NCBI GenBank assembly: GCA_043744275.1
Contig: JAYTUY010000126.1
Location: forward strand, 1 to 5,880
Direction of reading: 5' to 3'
DNA from: JAAFJT01 sp043744275
Lineage (GTDB): Bacteria; Bacteroidota; Bacteroidia; Chitinophagales; Saprospiraceae
Length of the DNA: 5,880 nt
A program made the translations under genes and the position numbers. Shown piece by piece: positions 5,725 through 5,880 of this stretch (positions are counted from its first letter, which is position 1; each line of letters begins with the position of its first letter). Below the pieces are notes generated by a model. It searched no databases, had not been told where the DNA came from, and saw only the letters and a list, made by a program, of their open reading frames with translations.

Positions 5725-5880
5725 ACGTCTTTGACCTGACAACCAAAGGTACAAAGAGAATGCTATTTTCAAGATGATAGAAAGTTTTAGGACTTGACCT
5801 ATCGGTATGGACTGATTGAGACAGACGTACCAAACGGCTTAGAGGTGCTTACTTTTCAAGAGTTGGTACTGAGCGTCTAA
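5725..5880. other. Unidentified tail, more G+C-rich, with broken frames
   Basis: By eye about 43 percent G+C, against about a third elsewhere. It contains no continuation of the epimerase. All three plus-strand frames are interrupted. The readable pieces are LNVFDLTTKGTKRMLFSR (from 5721) and a 29-codon stretch, 5791-5877, ending at a TAA on the last three bases; it includes YGLIETDVPNGLEVLTF. The look is of a decayed gene, or of the edge of an inserted element. I recognise no transposase motif or terminal inverted repeat. A sequencing or assembly junction is also possible. Confidence 0.4.

Noticed and set aside
5865..5876. GGTACTGAGCGT as a further copy of the G-rich word
   Set aside because: It shares only TACTGAG and lacks the G-run, so it is better taken as chance.
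5725..5880. Insertion sequence end or PIN-like toxin C-terminus in the tail
   Set aside because: The end of the 29-codon frame loosely recalls a PIN C-terminus, but the stretch is too short, and no transposase motif, terminal inverted repeat or target duplication is visible.

Overview
The window looks like chromosome from an AT-rich member of the Bacteroidota. By eye it is about one third G+C. There are no purine-rich Shine-Dalgarno sites before the starts, and A/T-rich leaders take their place. The encoded families (a membrane GT2 glycosyltransferase with an SHxxLRW segment, a secreted WG-repeat protein, a CaiB/BaiF CoA-transferase and a YjeF-type NAD(P)HX epimerase) fit that phylum. The assignment is inference from style and not from a marker gene.

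Layout, left to right. 1-171 is an AT-rich leader with no gene. 172-1395 (+) is a complete membrane-bound GT2 glycosyltransferase. 1396-1603 is a convergent gap that holds heptamer-type repeats folded into a long inverted repeat, then a strong intrinsic terminator that serves the minus-strand gene. 1604-3718 (-) is a large secreted protein made mostly of WG beta-hairpin repeats. 3719-4126 is a 408-base AT-rich gap with no gene but several inverted repeats. 4127-5212 (-) is a class III CoA-transferase. 5213-5283 is a short divergent gap with a possible minus-strand promoter. 5284-5724 (+) is the front part of an NAD(P)HX epimerase that stops in mid-domain. 5725-5880 is a more G+C-rich tail that I cannot identify; all three plus-strand frames contain stops.

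No pathway ties the four genes together. The glycosyltransferase points to envelope or exopolysaccharide assembly, the WG protein to the periplasm or cell surface, the CoA-transferase to acyl-CoA metabolism, and the epimerase to nicotinamide cofactor repair.

The most striking signal is not a gene. A G-rich word, consensus ATACTGAGGGGGT, recurs on both strands. Its 9-base core ACTGAGGGG is present seven times exactly, where a hand estimate from base composition gives about 0.01. It lies inside three of the four genes and as an inverted pair in the terminator. All four sense copies inside genes are read in the same frame, as Ile-Leu-Arg-Gly; both antisense copies are read as Pro-Ser-Val. Spread through coding DNA, with a limited choice of frame and an inverted pair reused as a terminator, it resembles the DNA uptake sequences of Neisseriaceae and Pasteurellaceae. 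I know of none described in Bacteroidota. Chi-like, architectural or micro-mobile roles remain possible.
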